A stretch of 48,838 bases of DNA from Candidatus Aquabacterium excrementipullorum (lineage in GTDB: Bacteria; Pseudomonadota; Gammaproteobacteria; Burkholderiales; Burkholderiaceae_C): the NCBI GenBank assembly GCA_019112875.1, contig DXIO01000097.1:1-48838 (forward strand). The letters are read 5' to 3'. The notes beneath the pieces were generated by a model. That model searched no databases. It worked only from the letters and a program-made list of their open reading frames with translations, and was not told where the DNA came from. The stretch's first letter is position 1, and each line of letters starts with the position of its first letter. Position numbers and translations under genes: made by a program. Below, one piece after another: positions 33,137 to 42,331 of the stretch.

Positions 33137-34828
33137 ATGCAAGCAGACCACAAAGCCTACGTCACACCCGCGCTCGTCACCGAGAAGGCCGTTCGCCGAC
33201 TGCCGCGCTGGGCGCTGTGGATGTTCTGTGCGGCCTACGTGCTGCCTGGCCTGTTCGGGCGTGATCCCTGGAAGAACGCCGACATTGCCTCCTTCGGGCA
33301 GATGTGGAGTCTGGCGCTGGGACAGGCCTCTTGGTGGTCGCCGCATGTGGGCGGTGTCTCGCCGGCCGGCGGCGGCATCCTGCCCTACTGGCTGGGCGGC
33401 GGCTTCATCGCCGCGCTGAGCCCCGTGATGGATCCGGCGCTGGCCGCCCGCATTCCCTTCGCGTTGCTCCTGGGCGCCGTGCTGGCGCTGACCTGGTACA
33501 CCACCTACCATCTGGCCCGCACCGATGCGGCGCAGCCGTTGCCCTTGGCTTTTGGTGGCGAAGCCCCGGCGGCCGACTATGCCCGCGCGTTGGCCGATGG
33601 CGCCTTGCTGGCCCTGGTCGCCACACTCGGGCTGCTGCAGATGGGCCACGAAACCACGCCTGAGCTGCTGCAGCTGACGGGCAGCGCCCTGTTCATGTAT
33701 GGCCTGGCCGCGGCGCCCTCGCGTGACATCAAGGCCCGCCTGGCCACCGTGGGCAGCGTGGCCTTGCTGGCCACGAGCGGGAGTCCCAGCGTGGCGATGC
33801 TGCTGACCGCCGTCGGTGTGGTGGTGTGCCGTTACTCGCAAGACGAGGCCATGCACCGCTACACCTGGTGGGTGGCCGGCGCGGGTGTTCTGGGCGCCGC
33901 CTTGGCCACCGGGCTGACACTGGCTCACCTGTCTGGCTGGAACTGGCTGGTCGGGCGTGACCTGTCCGCCGGGCCGCTGCTGCGTCTGTTCATCTGGTTC
34001 ACCTGGCCCGCCTTGCCCCTGGCGGCGCTGACGGTCTGGAAATGGCGCCGGCAACTGCTGCGCCGGCACATCGCCGTGCCATTGTGCTCCGCGCTGGTCG
34101 GCATGCTGGCCTGCCTCGCCATGGGCGGCAGTGATCGGGCTTTGCTGCACGCCCTGCCCCCGCTGGCCGTGCTGGCCGCCTTTGCCCTGCCAGCGCTCAA
34201 GCGCGGCCTGAGCGGCGCGATCGACTGGTTCTCGGTCTTCTTCTTCACCATCGGTGCGCTGGCCGTGTGGCTAGTCTATGTGGCCATGCACACTGGCTGG
34301 CCGCCCAAGACAGCGAGCAATGTGGCCAAGCTCGTGCCAGGCTACACCGCCGATGTATCCTGGGTGTCGTTGGGTTTTGCGCTGCTGGGCACACTGGCCT
34401 GGCTGGCGCTGGTGCGCTGGCGCACCGCACGCCACCGCGCGGCGCTCTGGAAGAGCCTGGTGCTGCCGGCTGGCGGTGTGGCCTTGAGCTGGCTGCTGAT
34501 GATGACCTTGCTGCTGCCCGCGCTCGACCAGGCGCGCAGCTACCGACTGCTGCTCGACCGTGTCTCGGCGCATGTGCGTGAGGGCCAATGCGTGCTCGCG
34601 CCCAATGCATCCGCCGGACTGCTCACGGCGCTGGAATACTTCGGCCAGCACACCGTGTATGGCCAGACCGGCGTGGAACGTTACCCGCCGGCCGGTTGCC
34701 AGTGGCTGATGATCAGCCTCAGCGCCCGTCAGGACGCGCCTTCCCCGCCCGGCTGGGCCTTCGTGGCGCGTGAGCGCCAGCGCACGCAAAATTCGGAATC
34801 GGTGGCGATCTACCGCCGCCAGCGCTGA
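33137..34828 (+). CDS. GT-C-type polytopic membrane glycosyltransferase-like protein
   Basis: A 563-residue inner-membrane protein with about ten or more hydrophobic segments. The N-terminal region after the first helix reads GLFGRDPWKNADIASFGQMW. This has the acidic first periplasmic loop (RDPW...D) seen in ArnT/PMT-type GT-C enzymes, which transfer sugars from polyprenyl-phosphate carriers. The C-terminal 80 residues look like a soluble periplasmic domain (VREGQCVLAPNASAGLLTALEYFG). Substrate and acceptor are unknown; lipid A or surface glycan modification would fit the fold. It is convergent with phoR. The first ATG of the frame (33137) is used. Confidence 0.7.
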   Translation: MQADHKAYVTPALVTEKAVRRLPRWALWMFCAAYVLPGLFGRDPWKNADIASFGQMWSLALGQASWWSPHVGGVSPAGGGILPYWLGGGFIAALSPVMDPALAARIPFALLLGAVLALTWYTTYHLARTDAAQPLPLAFGGEAPAADYARALADGALLALVATLGLLQMGHETTPELLQLTGSALFMYGLAAAPSRDIKARLATVGSVALLATSGSPSVAMLLTAVGVVVCRYSQDEAMHRYTWWVAGAGVLGAALATGLTLAHLSGWNWLVGRDLSAGPLLRLFIWFTWPALPLAALTVWKWRRQLLRRHIAVPLCSALVGMLACLAMGGSDRALLHALPPLAVLAAFALPALKRGLSGAIDWFSVFFFTIGALAVWLVYVAMHTGWPPKTASNVAKLVPGYTADVSWVSLGFALLGTLAWLALVRWRTARHRAALWKSLVLPAGGVALSWLLMMTLLLPALDQARSYRLLLDRVSAHVREGQCVLAPNASAGLLTALEYFGQHTVYGQTGVERYPPAGCQWLMISLSARQDAPSPPGWAFVARERQRTQNSESVAIYRRQR

Positions 34829-34838
34829 AAATCTGGAT

Positions 34839-34859
34839 GACGGGCCAGACAGGCCCGTC
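34839..34859. terminator. Stem-loop between convergent GT-C gene and phoR
   Basis: GACGGGCC (34839-34846) pairs with GGCCCGTC (34852-34859) over a 5-base loop in the 33-base gap between the two convergent genes. No U tract follows on either strand, so it may act as a weak bidirectional terminator. Confidence 0.45.
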
Positions 34860-34861
34860 GA

Positions 34862-36202
34862 TCACAGCGACTTGAGGCGCACACGGGCCACGGGCACCGT
34901 CAACGTGAACACCGAGCCCTTGCCCTTCTCGCTGGTGATGCGCAACTCGCCGCCATGGCGCTGCACCACGTGCTTCACGATCGACAGGCCCAGGCCGGTA
35001 CCACCTGTGTCGCGTGAGCGGCTGCCGTCCACGCGGTAGAAGCGCTCGGTCAGGCGGGGGATGTGCTCAGGATCGATGCCGATGCCGCTGTCCTTCACCG
35101 AAAACTCGCCATTGCCATCGGGCAGGGTCACCCAGCAGACGCCGATGTTGCCGCCCTCGGGCGTGTAGCGGATCGCGTTGGACACCAGGTTGCCCATGGC
35201 GCTGAGCCACTCGCTTTCCACGCCGGCGATTTCGACCGTGCGATCGGCGGGCGAGATAGAGAACGTGAACGTGTGCCGGCCTTGCGACAGTCCCTTGGCA
35301 TCGTTCTCGATGCGCTGCATCACGTCGGCCATGCGGCACCAGTGGTCAGCGGCCGGGCGCGGGCTGCCCTCGATCTGCGCTAGCATCAGCAGGTCGGACA
35401 CCAGCGTCTGCATGCGCTCTGATTGCTGCTCCATCAGGGTCAGCACGCGCTTGCGTTCCACCTCGGTCAAGGGCAGGTTGGCCATCGTCTCGATGAAGCC
35501 GTTGAGCACGGTCAGCGGCGTGCGGATTTCGTGCGAAACGTTGGCCACGAAGTCGCGGCGCATGGCCTCGGCGCGTTCGCGCTCGGTCACGTCCTGGGAC
35601 AGGATGATGCGCAGGCCATCGCCATAACGGCGCACGACCACGGACAAGGTGCCTTGCCCGCCACGCGGCATCAGGAACTTCACGGGCTCGGTGTGCTCTT
35701 CGCTGGCCAGGTACTGCACGAAGGCTGGCACGCGCACCAGGTTGGTCACGCGCTGGGCCAGGTCGCGCACCGGATCGAGCCCGAAGTGCGAGGCGGCCGT
35801 GCTGCTGATCCAGGTGATGTGCTCGGAGGCATCCAGCAGCATCACGCCGTTGGGCGACGCGTCGATGCCGGAGAGGAACTGCGCCAGGCGTTCGCGCTCG
35901 TTGGTGGTTTCGCGCTCACGCTGGCGCAGCACACGGTGCACACGGTGCGACACCTCACCCCACAGGCCGGGCAACTCCGGCGGATCCGACTCGGGGTTGC
36001 GCAGCCAGTCGAGCAACTGGTAGCCCTTGAGCGTGTCCAGCACCGACAGGCCGACGACGGCGAGCGCCGCGCCAGCCAGCGCGGCGCGAGCAGGGTAGCC
36101 GGTGTTGTGCCCGATCCACCAGCCCACGCTGGCGCCCAGGCTGCCGATGAGCACGCGTACGCCGACGCGTGACAGCAGCCACGAATTGCTTGTATCGATC
36201 AC
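34862..36202 (-). CDS. phoR: Phosphate-regulon sensor histidine kinase
   Basis: A 446-residue sensor. Two N-terminal hydrophobic helices (about residues 9-30 and 38-57) anchor it. A PAS domain (LSGIDASPNGVMLLDASEHITWIS) follows, then the H-box FVANVSHEIRTPLT (His224). The ATP-binding domain has N-box NLVSNAIRYTPEGG, G1 VKDSGIGI and GGTGLGLSIVKHV. It phosphorylates PhoB when phosphate is scarce; sensing runs through PstB/PhoU rather than a periplasmic domain, which is almost absent here. The start is GTG at 36202. It lies 40 bases after phoB and is the last gene of the block. Confidence 0.94.
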   Translation of the reverse strand: MIDTSNSWLLSRVGVRVLIGSLGASVGWWIGHNTGYPARAALAGAALAVVGLSVLDTLKGYQLLDWLRNPESDPPELPGLWGEVSHRVHRVLRQRERETTNERERLAQFLSGIDASPNGVMLLDASEHITWISSTAASHFGLDPVRDLAQRVTNLVRVPAFVQYLASEEHTEPVKFLMPRGGQGTLSVVVRRYGDGLRIILSQDVTERERAEAMRRDFVANVSHEIRTPLTVLNGFIETMANLPLTEVERKRVLTLMEQQSERMQTLVSDLLMLAQIEGSPRPAADHWCRMADVMQRIENDAKGLSQGRHTFTFSISPADRTVEIAGVESEWLSAMGNLVSNAIRYTPEGGNIGVCWVTLPDGNGEFSVKDSGIGIDPEHIPRLTERFYRVDGSRSRDTGGTGLGLSIVKHVVQRHGGELRITSEKGKGSVFTLTVPVARVRLKSL

Positions 36203-36242
36203 GAGCGGAATCGCCCTTGTGCTTGCGTCAGGAGCCTGTCGC

Positions 36243-36941
36243 TCAGGCCGCGTTGGCCAGTTGCTGCGTGAGGCGGTAACCCGCGCCCCGCACCGTCTCG
36301 ATCATTTGCGAGCGCTGCACGCCCGAGAGGGCCTCGCGCAGGCGTTTCACGTGCACATCAACCGTGCGCTCTTCGATGAAAACATGGTCACCCCAGACGC
36401 GGTCCAGCAACTGGGCGCGGCTGTGCACGCGCTCGGGGTGCGTCATGAAGAAATGCAGCAGCTTGAACTCGGTCGGGCCGATCTTCACGTCCTGCTCGTC
36501 GCACGAGACGCGGCGCGTGGCCGGGTCCAGCCGCAAGCCGGCGATCTCGACCGCCGAATCCAGCGCCTGCGGGGCCTTGCGGCGCAGCACGGCACGCACG
36601 CGGGCCATCAGCTCCTGCGTTGAAAAAGGCTTGGTCAGGTAGTCGTCGGCACCGGCGTCCAGCCCGGCGACCTTGTCGGTCTCTTCGGCGCGGGCCGTCA
36701 GCATGATGACCGGCAGATCCTTGGTGCGCTGCTGGCCGCGCCAGCGCTTGGCCAGGTTCAGGCCGGAGGTGCCCGGCAGCATCCAGTCCAGCAGCACCAG
36801 ATCGGGCAGCACGCGGTCCACCTCGTTCTGCGCGGCTTCGCCATCGGGGGCCACCACCACCTCGAAGCCCGCATGGCGCAGGTTCAAGGTGATCAGCTCG
36901 GCGATCGCGGCTTCGTCTTCAACGACCAGCACTCGGCTCAT
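36243..36941 (-). CDS. phoB: Phosphate-regulon response regulator
   Basis: A 232-residue OmpR-type regulator. The receiver domain (1-120) has the phosphoacceptor Asp52 in LVLLDWMLPG and the conserved lysine in LTKPF. The winged-helix domain shows PTEFKLLHFFMTHPERVHSRAQLLDRVWG and RTVDVHVKRLREAL, close to E. coli PhoB. It binds Pho boxes, of which candidates are seen upstream of pstS and of the fasciclin gene. It starts 16 bases after phoU. Confidence 0.96.
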   Translation of the reverse strand: MSRVLVVEDEAAIAELITLNLRHAGFEVVVAPDGEAAQNEVDRVLPDLVLLDWMLPGTSGLNLAKRWRGQQRTKDLPVIMLTARAEETDKVAGLDAGADDYLTKPFSTQELMARVRAVLRRKAPQALDSAVEIAGLRLDPATRRVSCDEQDVKIGPTEFKLLHFFMTHPERVHSRAQLLDRVWGDHVFIEERTVDVHVKRLREALSGVQRSQMIETVRGAGYRLTQQLANAA

Positions 36942-36957
36942 GGGCAGTCCTTGTCGA

Positions 36958-37665
36958 TCACTTGATGATGTTGGCCACGGCTTCGGGCGTGTTGTGACGC
37001 ACGTCCGTACCCTTGACGATGTAGATCACCTGCTCGGCCAGATTCTTGGCGTGGTCACCCACGCGCTCGATGGCCTTGGCCACGAACACCAGGTCGATCG
37101 AGGCGGAGATGGTGCGCGGATCTTCCATCATGTAGGTGATCAGCTTGCGCATCAGGCCGTCGAACTCGGCGTCGATTTCATTGTCGCTCTTGATGACTTC
37201 CAGCGCCACGCCCACGTCCAGGCGAGCGAAAGCATCCAGGGCCTTGCGCAGCGAGGCGGTGGCCAGGTTGGCCTCGAAGGACACGTCGCTCACCGGCAGG
37301 CGCAGGCGGCTGGAGACACCCGTGTTGATCAGGCGCTGCACCGTGCGGGCGATGCGGGCGGCTTCGTCGCCCACGCGCTCCAGGTTGCCGATGGTCTTGG
37401 AGATGGCGATCAAGAGGCGCAGGTCGCGGGCCGTGGGCTGGCGGCGGGCGATGATGGTGGACAGATCGGCATCGATCTCCATTTCCATCTGGTTGACCTT
37501 CTCTTCCTGCTGCAGCACTTGCGTGGCCACGTCGCCACCGAAGTTGGTCAGCGCGTAGATGGCCTGGGCCACTTGCGATTCGACCAGGCCGCCCATTTCG
37601 AGCACGCGCGTGGAGATGCCGCTGAGCTCGACATCGAACTGGCTGGACAGATGTTTTTCGACCAT
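36958..37665 (-). CDS. phoU: Phosphate signalling protein PhoU
   Basis: A 235-residue all-helical protein with the two PhoU three-helix repeats. Metal-binding-type E/D motifs are visible in NLERVGDEAARIA and AIERVGDHAKNLAEQVIY. PhoU links the Pst transporter to PhoR and keeps the regulon off when phosphate is plentiful. AAGGAG nine bases upstream supports the ATG at 37665. It lies 20 bases after pstB. Confidence 0.96.
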   Translation of the reverse strand: MVEKHLSSQFDVELSGISTRVLEMGGLVESQVAQAIYALTNFGGDVATQVLQQEEKVNQMEMEIDADLSTIIARRQPTARDLRLLIAISKTIGNLERVGDEAARIARTVQRLINTGVSSRLRLPVSDVSFEANLATASLRKALDAFARLDVGVALEVIKSDNEIDAEFDGLMRKLITYMMEDPRTISASIDLVFVAKAIERVGDHAKNLAEQVIYIVKGTDVRHNTPEAVANIIK

Positions 37666-37685
37666 GTTGGTGTTCTCCTTGTCGT

Positions 37686-38471
<786 letters not shown>

Positions 38472-38522
38472 GATGGGGCTTTCTAAGGGATGCGAATATT
38501 TGAGCGGATGCGGTGGAGATGT

Positions 38523-39386
38523 TCAGCGCTGGCGGAACATGGTGCGGGCGACGATGTTCAGTGCCAGCACACCCACGGTGATCAGGAACACGCCCGCCCA
38601 GGCCAGCTTCTGCCAGTTCTCGTACGGGCTCATCGCGAACTTGAAGATGGTGACCGGCAGGCTGGCCATGGGCTGGCCCAGGTCCGTCGTCCAGAACTGG
38701 TTGGACAGCGCGGTGAACAGCAGCGGCGCGGTCTCGCCCGAGATGCGTGCCACGGCCAGCAGGATGCCGGTGATGACGCCGGCGCGGGCCGACTTCAGCG
38801 TGATGGTGCCGATCACGCGCCACTTGGGCGTGCCCAGCGCGTAGGCGGCTTCACGCAGCGCGGCGGGCACCAGCACGAGCATGTTCTCGGTGGTGCGGAT
38901 CACCACGGGGATCACGATCAGCGCCAGGGCCAGCACACCGGCGAAGCCCGAGAAGGCCTTCATCTTGGCCACGACCGCCGTGTAGATGAAGAGGCCCACC
39001 ACGATGGACGGCGCCGACAGCAGGATGTCGTTGATGAAGCGCGTCACGCTGGCCAGCCAGCCCTTCTGGCCGTACTCGGCCAGGTAGATGCCGGCCATCA
39101 CGCCGATGGGCGTGCCGATCAGCGTGGCCAGGCCCACCATCAGCAGCGAGCCGACGATGGCGTTGGCCAGGCCACCGATTTCCATCGGCGGCGGCGTCAT
39201 CTGCGTGAAGGTGGCGATGGCCAGGCCATCGATGCCCAGACGCACGGTCTCGATCAGGATCCAGATCAGCCAGACCAGGCCGAAGGCCATGGCGCCCAGC
39301 GACAACGCCAGGGCGATCGCGTTCATGCGCTTGCGCGCGGCGTGTTTCTTCAGGCGCGTGGCCTGCAGGGTGGCGGAGGTGCTCAC
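38523..39386 (-). CDS. pstA: Phosphate ABC transporter permease PstA
   Basis: A 287-residue membrane permease with six predicted helices and the EAA loop [21 protein letters not shown] that contacts Pst[13 protein letters not shown] and [10 protein letters not shown] are typical PstA stretches. The start is GTG at 39386, overlapping the pstC stop as GTGA, with a strong AAGGAG seven bases upstream. It forms the channel together with PstC. Confidence 0.96.
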   Translation of the reverse strand: MSTSATLQATRLKKHAARKRMNAIALALSLGAMAFGLVWLIWILIETVRLGIDGLAIATFTQMTPPPMEIGGLANAIVGSLLMVGLATLIGTPIGVMAGIYLAEYGQKGWLASVTRFINDILLSAPSIVVGLFIYTAVVAKMKAFSGFAGVLALALIVIPVVIRTTENMLVLVPAALREAAYALGTPKWRVIGTITLKSARAGVITGILLAVARISGETAPLLFTALSNQFWTTDLGQPMASLPVTIFKFAMSPYENWQKLAWAGVFLITVGVLALNIVARTMFRQR

Positions 39387-40411
39387 GAACGGGCTCCTTC
39401 GGATTTCTTGAGGCGGGCCAGCAGCACCTTGGAGAAGGCCAGCACGACGAAGGTGATGAAGAACAGGACCAGGCCCAGATAGATCAGCGAGGCCTGGTGC
39501 AGGCCCTCGCCGGCTTCGGCGAATTCGTTGGCCAGGGCCGATGTGATGCTGTTGGCGGCTTCGAACACCGACAGCGAGTTGAGCTGGTTCATGTTGCCGA
39601 TAACGAAGGTCACGGCCATGGTCTCGCCGAGGGCGCGGCCCAGGCCCAGCATGATGCCGCCGACCACACCGGTCTTGGTGTAGGGCAACACGACCTTGCT
39701 CACCACTTCCCAGGTGGTCGATCCCAGGCCGTAGGCCGATTCTTTCAACATGGGCGGCGTCACCTCGAACACGTCACGCATCACCGAGGCGATGAAGGGG
39801 ATGATCATGATGGCCAGGATGATGCCGGCCGACAGGATGCCGATGCCCACGGGCGGGCCGGAGAAGAAGGCTTCCAGCACCGGCACGCCGACCGTCAGGT
39901 TCTGCAGCGGCGTCTGCACGTACTCGGCCAGGATCGGACCGAACACCAGCAGGCCCCACATGCCGTAGACGATGGACGGCACGGCGGCCAGCAGTTCCAC
40001 GGCGATGCCCAGCGGGCGCTTGAGCCAGGCCGGCGACAGCTCGGTCAGGAACATGGCGATGCCGAAGCTCACGGGCACCGCGATCAGCAGCGCGATGGCC
40101 GAGGTCATCAGCGTGCCGTAGATCATCACCAGGCCACCGTAGGAATCCTGGACGGGATCCCACTGGGTGCTGGTCAGGAAGCCCAGGCCGTATTTTTCGA
40201 TCGCGGGCCAGGCGCCCACGATCAGCGAGAGGATGATGCCGGCCAGCAGGGCCAGCGTCAGGATGGCCGCCCCGCGGGCCAGCAATGCGAACACCGCGTC
40301 GGCCCAGGGGGCGGACACACGGCGTTGGGGAGGATTGGTCATGGGTGAGGTTCGTTTTTGTCGGTTGGCGGAACCGAATTCATCGGCATCCGCCGGCAAG
40401 ATGGCACTCAT
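39383..40411 (-). CDS. pstC: Phosphate ABC transporter permease PstC
   Basis: A 342-residue membrane permease. The EAA-type loop reads [23 protein letters not shown], and [17 protein letters not shown] is a PstC hallmark. The ATG at 40411 is chosen because GGAGG lies six bases upstream; the alternative ATG at 40342 (MTNPPQRR) has no ribosome site. The extra N-terminus ([12 protein letters not shown]...) is hydrophilic and cytoplasmic. It is separated from pstS by 77 bases containing a terminator-like hairpin. Confidence 0.94.
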   Translation of the reverse strand: MSAILPADADEFGSANRQKRTSPMTNPPQRRVSAPWADAVFALLARGAAILTLALLAGIILSLIVGAWPAIEKYGLGFLTSTQWDPVQDSYGGLVMIYGTLMTSAIALLIAVPVSFGIAMFLTELSPAWLKRPLGIAVELLAAVPSIVYGMWGLLVFGPILAEYVQTPLQNLTVGVPVLEAFFSGPPVGIGILSAGIILAIMIIPFIASVMRDVFEVTPPMLKESAYGLGSTTWEVVSKVVLPYTKTGVVGGIMLGLGRALGETMAVTFVIGNMNQLNSLSVFEAANSITSALANEFAEAGEGLHQASLIYLGLVLFFITFVVLAFSKVLLARLKKSEGARS

Positions 40412-40431
40412 GGGGAACCTCCGTCGCACAT

Positions 40432-40468
40432 CAACAAAAGGCCGGGCCCTGGCGTCCAGGAACCCGGC
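40432..40468 (-). terminator. Intercistronic attenuator-like hairpin between pstS and pstC
   Basis: GCCGGG (40441-40446) pairs with CCCGGC (40463-40468), continued by an inner CCTGG/CCAGG stem (40448-40460) with a 3-base loop. On the minus strand it is followed by CTTTTGTT. It lies 20 bases after the pstS stop and ahead of the pstC ribosome site. Confidence 0.65.
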
Positions 40469-40488
40469 GACGATGGATCAAACCAGCA

Positions 40489-41523
40489 TCACTTGTAGGC
40501 GACCTGCTTGCCAGCGGTGTCCACCACGGTGGACCATTGCTTGCGAACCAGGTCCTTCACGGACGTGGGCAGAGGAACGTATTCGAGTTCGGCGGCGGTC
40601 TTGTCGCCATTGGCGTAGGCCCACTCGAAGAACTTCAGGGTGGCGGCGCCTTGCACGGGCTTTTCCTGGGCCTTGTGCAGCAGGATGAAGGTGGCACCGC
40701 TGATGGGCCAGGCGTCCTTGCCGGCCTGGTTGGTCAGCAGCTGGTAAAAGGTCTTGGACCAGTCGGCGCTGGCGGCGGCGGCCTTGAAGGCGGCGTCGTC
40801 AGGCTGCACGAAGGTGCCGGCGGCATTCTTCAGCACCACGTGCGACATCTTGTTCTGCTTGGCGTAGGCGTATTCCACGTAGCCGATCGAGTTGGGCAAG
40901 CGCTGCACGAAAGCCGACACGCCCTCGTTGCCCTTGCCGCCCGCGCCCGTGGGCCAGTTCACGGCGGTGCCTTCACCAACCTTGGCCTTCCACTCGGCGT
41001 TCACCTTCGACAGGTAGTTCGTGAAGATGAAGCTGGTGCCGGAACCGTCGGCGCGGCGAACCACGGCGATGGCGTTGTCAGGCAGGGCCACGCCCGGGTT
41101 CAGGGCGGTGATGGCAGGGTCGTTCCACTTCTTGACCTTGCCCAGGTAGATGTCGGCCAGCACTTCGCCGGTCAGCTTCAGCTGGCCCGGGGTTATGCCC
41201 TTGACGTTGATCACGGGCACCACGCCACCGATCACGGTGGGGAACTGCACCAGGCCGTCCTTGGCCAGTTCCTCGTCCTTCAGGGGCATGTCGGAGGCAC
41301 CGAAGTCCACCGTCTTGGCCTTGATCTGCTTGATGCCAGCGCCGGAGCCGACCGACTGGTAGTTGATGCGCACGCCGGTGGCCTTGTTGTAGGCGTCAGC
41401 CCACTTGGAGTACACGGGGGCCGGGAAGGTGGCGCCAGCGCCAGTCACGTCTTGGGCCATCGCGGCGCCAGCAGCCAGTGTCAGGGCAGCAGCCACAGCG
41501 GTACGGATCACGTTGAATTTCAT
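40489..41523 (-). CDS. pstS: Phosphate ABC transporter substrate-binding protein
   Basis: A 344-residue periplasmic protein. The signal peptide runs to AAGAAMAQ, and the mature start is [17 protein letters not shown]. Phosphate-site segments are [30 protein letters not shown] and [16 protein letters not shown]. It captures phosphate for PstCAB. The ATG at 41523 has AAAGG nearby. A Pho box and -10 element lie at 41569-41602. It is the first gene of pstSCAB-phoUBR. Confidence 0.97.
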   Translation of the reverse strand: MKFNVIRTAVAAALTLAAGAAMAQDVTGAGATFPAPVYSKWADAYNKATGVRINYQSVGSGAGIKQIKAKTVDFGASDMPLKDEELAKDGLVQFPTVIGGVVPVINVKGITPGQLKLTGEVLADIYLGKVKKWNDPAITALNPGVALPDNAIAVVRRADGSGTSFIFTNYLSKVNAEWKAKVGEGTAVNWPTGAGGKGNEGVSAFVQRLPNSIGYVEYAYAKQNKMSHVVLKNAAGTFVQPDDAAFKAAAASADWSKTFYQLLTNQAGKDAWPISGATFILLHKAQEKPVQGAATLKFFEWAYANGDKTAAELEYVPLPTSVKDLVRKQWSTVVDTAGKQVAYK

Positions 41524-41568
41524 TCTTCGCCTTTCAGGGGTCGAGTGACAACAGAGAGAACGCTGCGG

Positions 41569-41602
41569 ACTGTAGGTGGCAATTGTGACCAACTCATGAC
41601 AT
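41569..41602 (-). promoter_or_regulatory. Pho box and -10 element of pstS
   Basis: On the minus strand, ATGTCAT (41602-41596) and TGGTCAC (41591-41585) are spaced by four bases. They match the PhoB repeat CTGTCAT/C at 6 of 7 and 5 of 7 positions with the correct 11-bp period. Ten bases further is TACAGT (41574-41569), a 4 of 6 match to TATAAT. The start of transcription would lie about 40 bases before the pstS ATG. This geometry is that of class Pho promoters without a -35. Confidence 0.65.
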
Positions 41603-41672
41603 GTGCCGGGCGTGTTGTCATGAAGACGATGAACCGTTCGGCGGGGCTGTTTGACAGGGCCGATGACAGTGG

Positions 41673-41717
41673 CTGTCATGTTTCAGACACGGAACTGTCA
41701 TGTGACAAGTCTAAGGT
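41673..41717 (+). promoter_or_regulatory. Triple Pho-box-like repeat upstream of the fasciclin gene
   Basis: On the plus strand CTGTCAT (41673-41679), CAGACAC (41684-41690) and CTGTCAT (41695-41701) lie at exact 11-bp steps. The outer two are perfect PhoB half-sites and the middle matches at 5 of 7. Ten bases later is TAAGGT (41712-41717), a poor -10 that keeps the most conserved T, A and T. It is 55 bases before the fasciclin ATG. Confidence 0.55.
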
Positions 41718-41771
41718 GTCCGCCAGTCCGCCAGAAGAGGCGGCTGAACAACCTCCTAAGGAAGTCCTCCC

Positions 41772-42260
41772 ATGAACATGTCCTTGCGCCACCCCCTGGC
41801 CGCTGCCTGCCTGGCCCTGGCCACCCTCTCGATCACCGGTCTGGCCCACGCCGCCGACACCGCCGTGTCCGTCGCCGCCCAGACGCCTGAACTGTCCACC
41901 TTTTCTCGCCTGGTGAAACAAGCCGGCCTGGATGCCACGCTGAACAGCGGCGCCTACACCGTGTTCGCCCCCAGCGACGACGCCTTCAAGGCCCTGCCGG
42001 CCGACAAGCTGGACGCCCTGGCCAAGAACCCTGACCAACTCAAGGCCCTGCTGAGCTACCACGTGCTGCCCGGCAAGACCGTGGCGTCGGCCGTCAAGGA
42101 AAACAGCACCCCCGCCACGGTCAGCGGCGACAAGCTGGCCCTGTCCAAGGCGGGCGATTTCGTCACCGTGGACGACGCACTGGTCACCAAGGCCGACGTG
42201 GCCGCCGGCGACAGCGTGGTGCACGTGATCGACCGCGTGCTGACGCCGCCCAAGAAGTAA
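41772..42260 (+). CDS. Secreted fasciclin (FAS1) domain protein
   Basis: A 162-residue protein. A Sec signal peptide (AAACLALATLSITGLAHA) is followed by a single FAS1 domain. The H1 motif region is GAYTVFAPSDDAFKALP, then LLSYHVLPGKT, and the H2-like end is VVHVIDRVLTPP. FAS1 domains mediate adhesion or protein contacts in the periplasm or outside the cell; no enzyme activity is expected. TAAGGAAG precedes the ATG at 41772. It is divergent from pstS, and the shared region contains Pho-box-like repeats in its direction, suggesting control by PhoB. Confidence 0.9.
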   Translation: MNMSLRHPLAAACLALATLSITGLAHAADTAVSVAAQTPELSTFSRLVKQAGLDATLNSGAYTVFAPSDDAFKALPADKLDALAKNPDQLKALLSYHVLPGKTVASAVKENSTPATVSGDKLALSKAGDFVTVDDALVTKADVAAGDSVVHVIDRVLTPPKK

Positions 42261-42264
42261 GCGG

Positions 42265-42299
42265 ACCAAAAAAGCAAAGCGCGGCCTCGAAGGCCGCGC
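42265..42299 (-). terminator. Rho-independent terminator of glmM
   Basis: A 9-bp stem, GCGCGGCCT (42279-42287) with AGGCCGCGC (42291-42299), and a 3-base loop. On the minus strand it is followed by TTTGCTTTTTT (42278-42268). It sits between the convergent fasciclin and glmM genes; the U tract points to glmM, though it may act on both. Confidence 0.8.
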
Positions 42300-42331
42300 G
42301 CCACGCAACGCCGGCTTGCCGTCAGCCGGTC

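Noticed and set aside
41651-41669. Minus-strand CTGTCAT and CTGTCAA half-sites as a further Pho box
   Set aside because: The period is 12 bp rather than 11, which puts the half-sites out of phase for PhoB. They may be chance or a decayed site.
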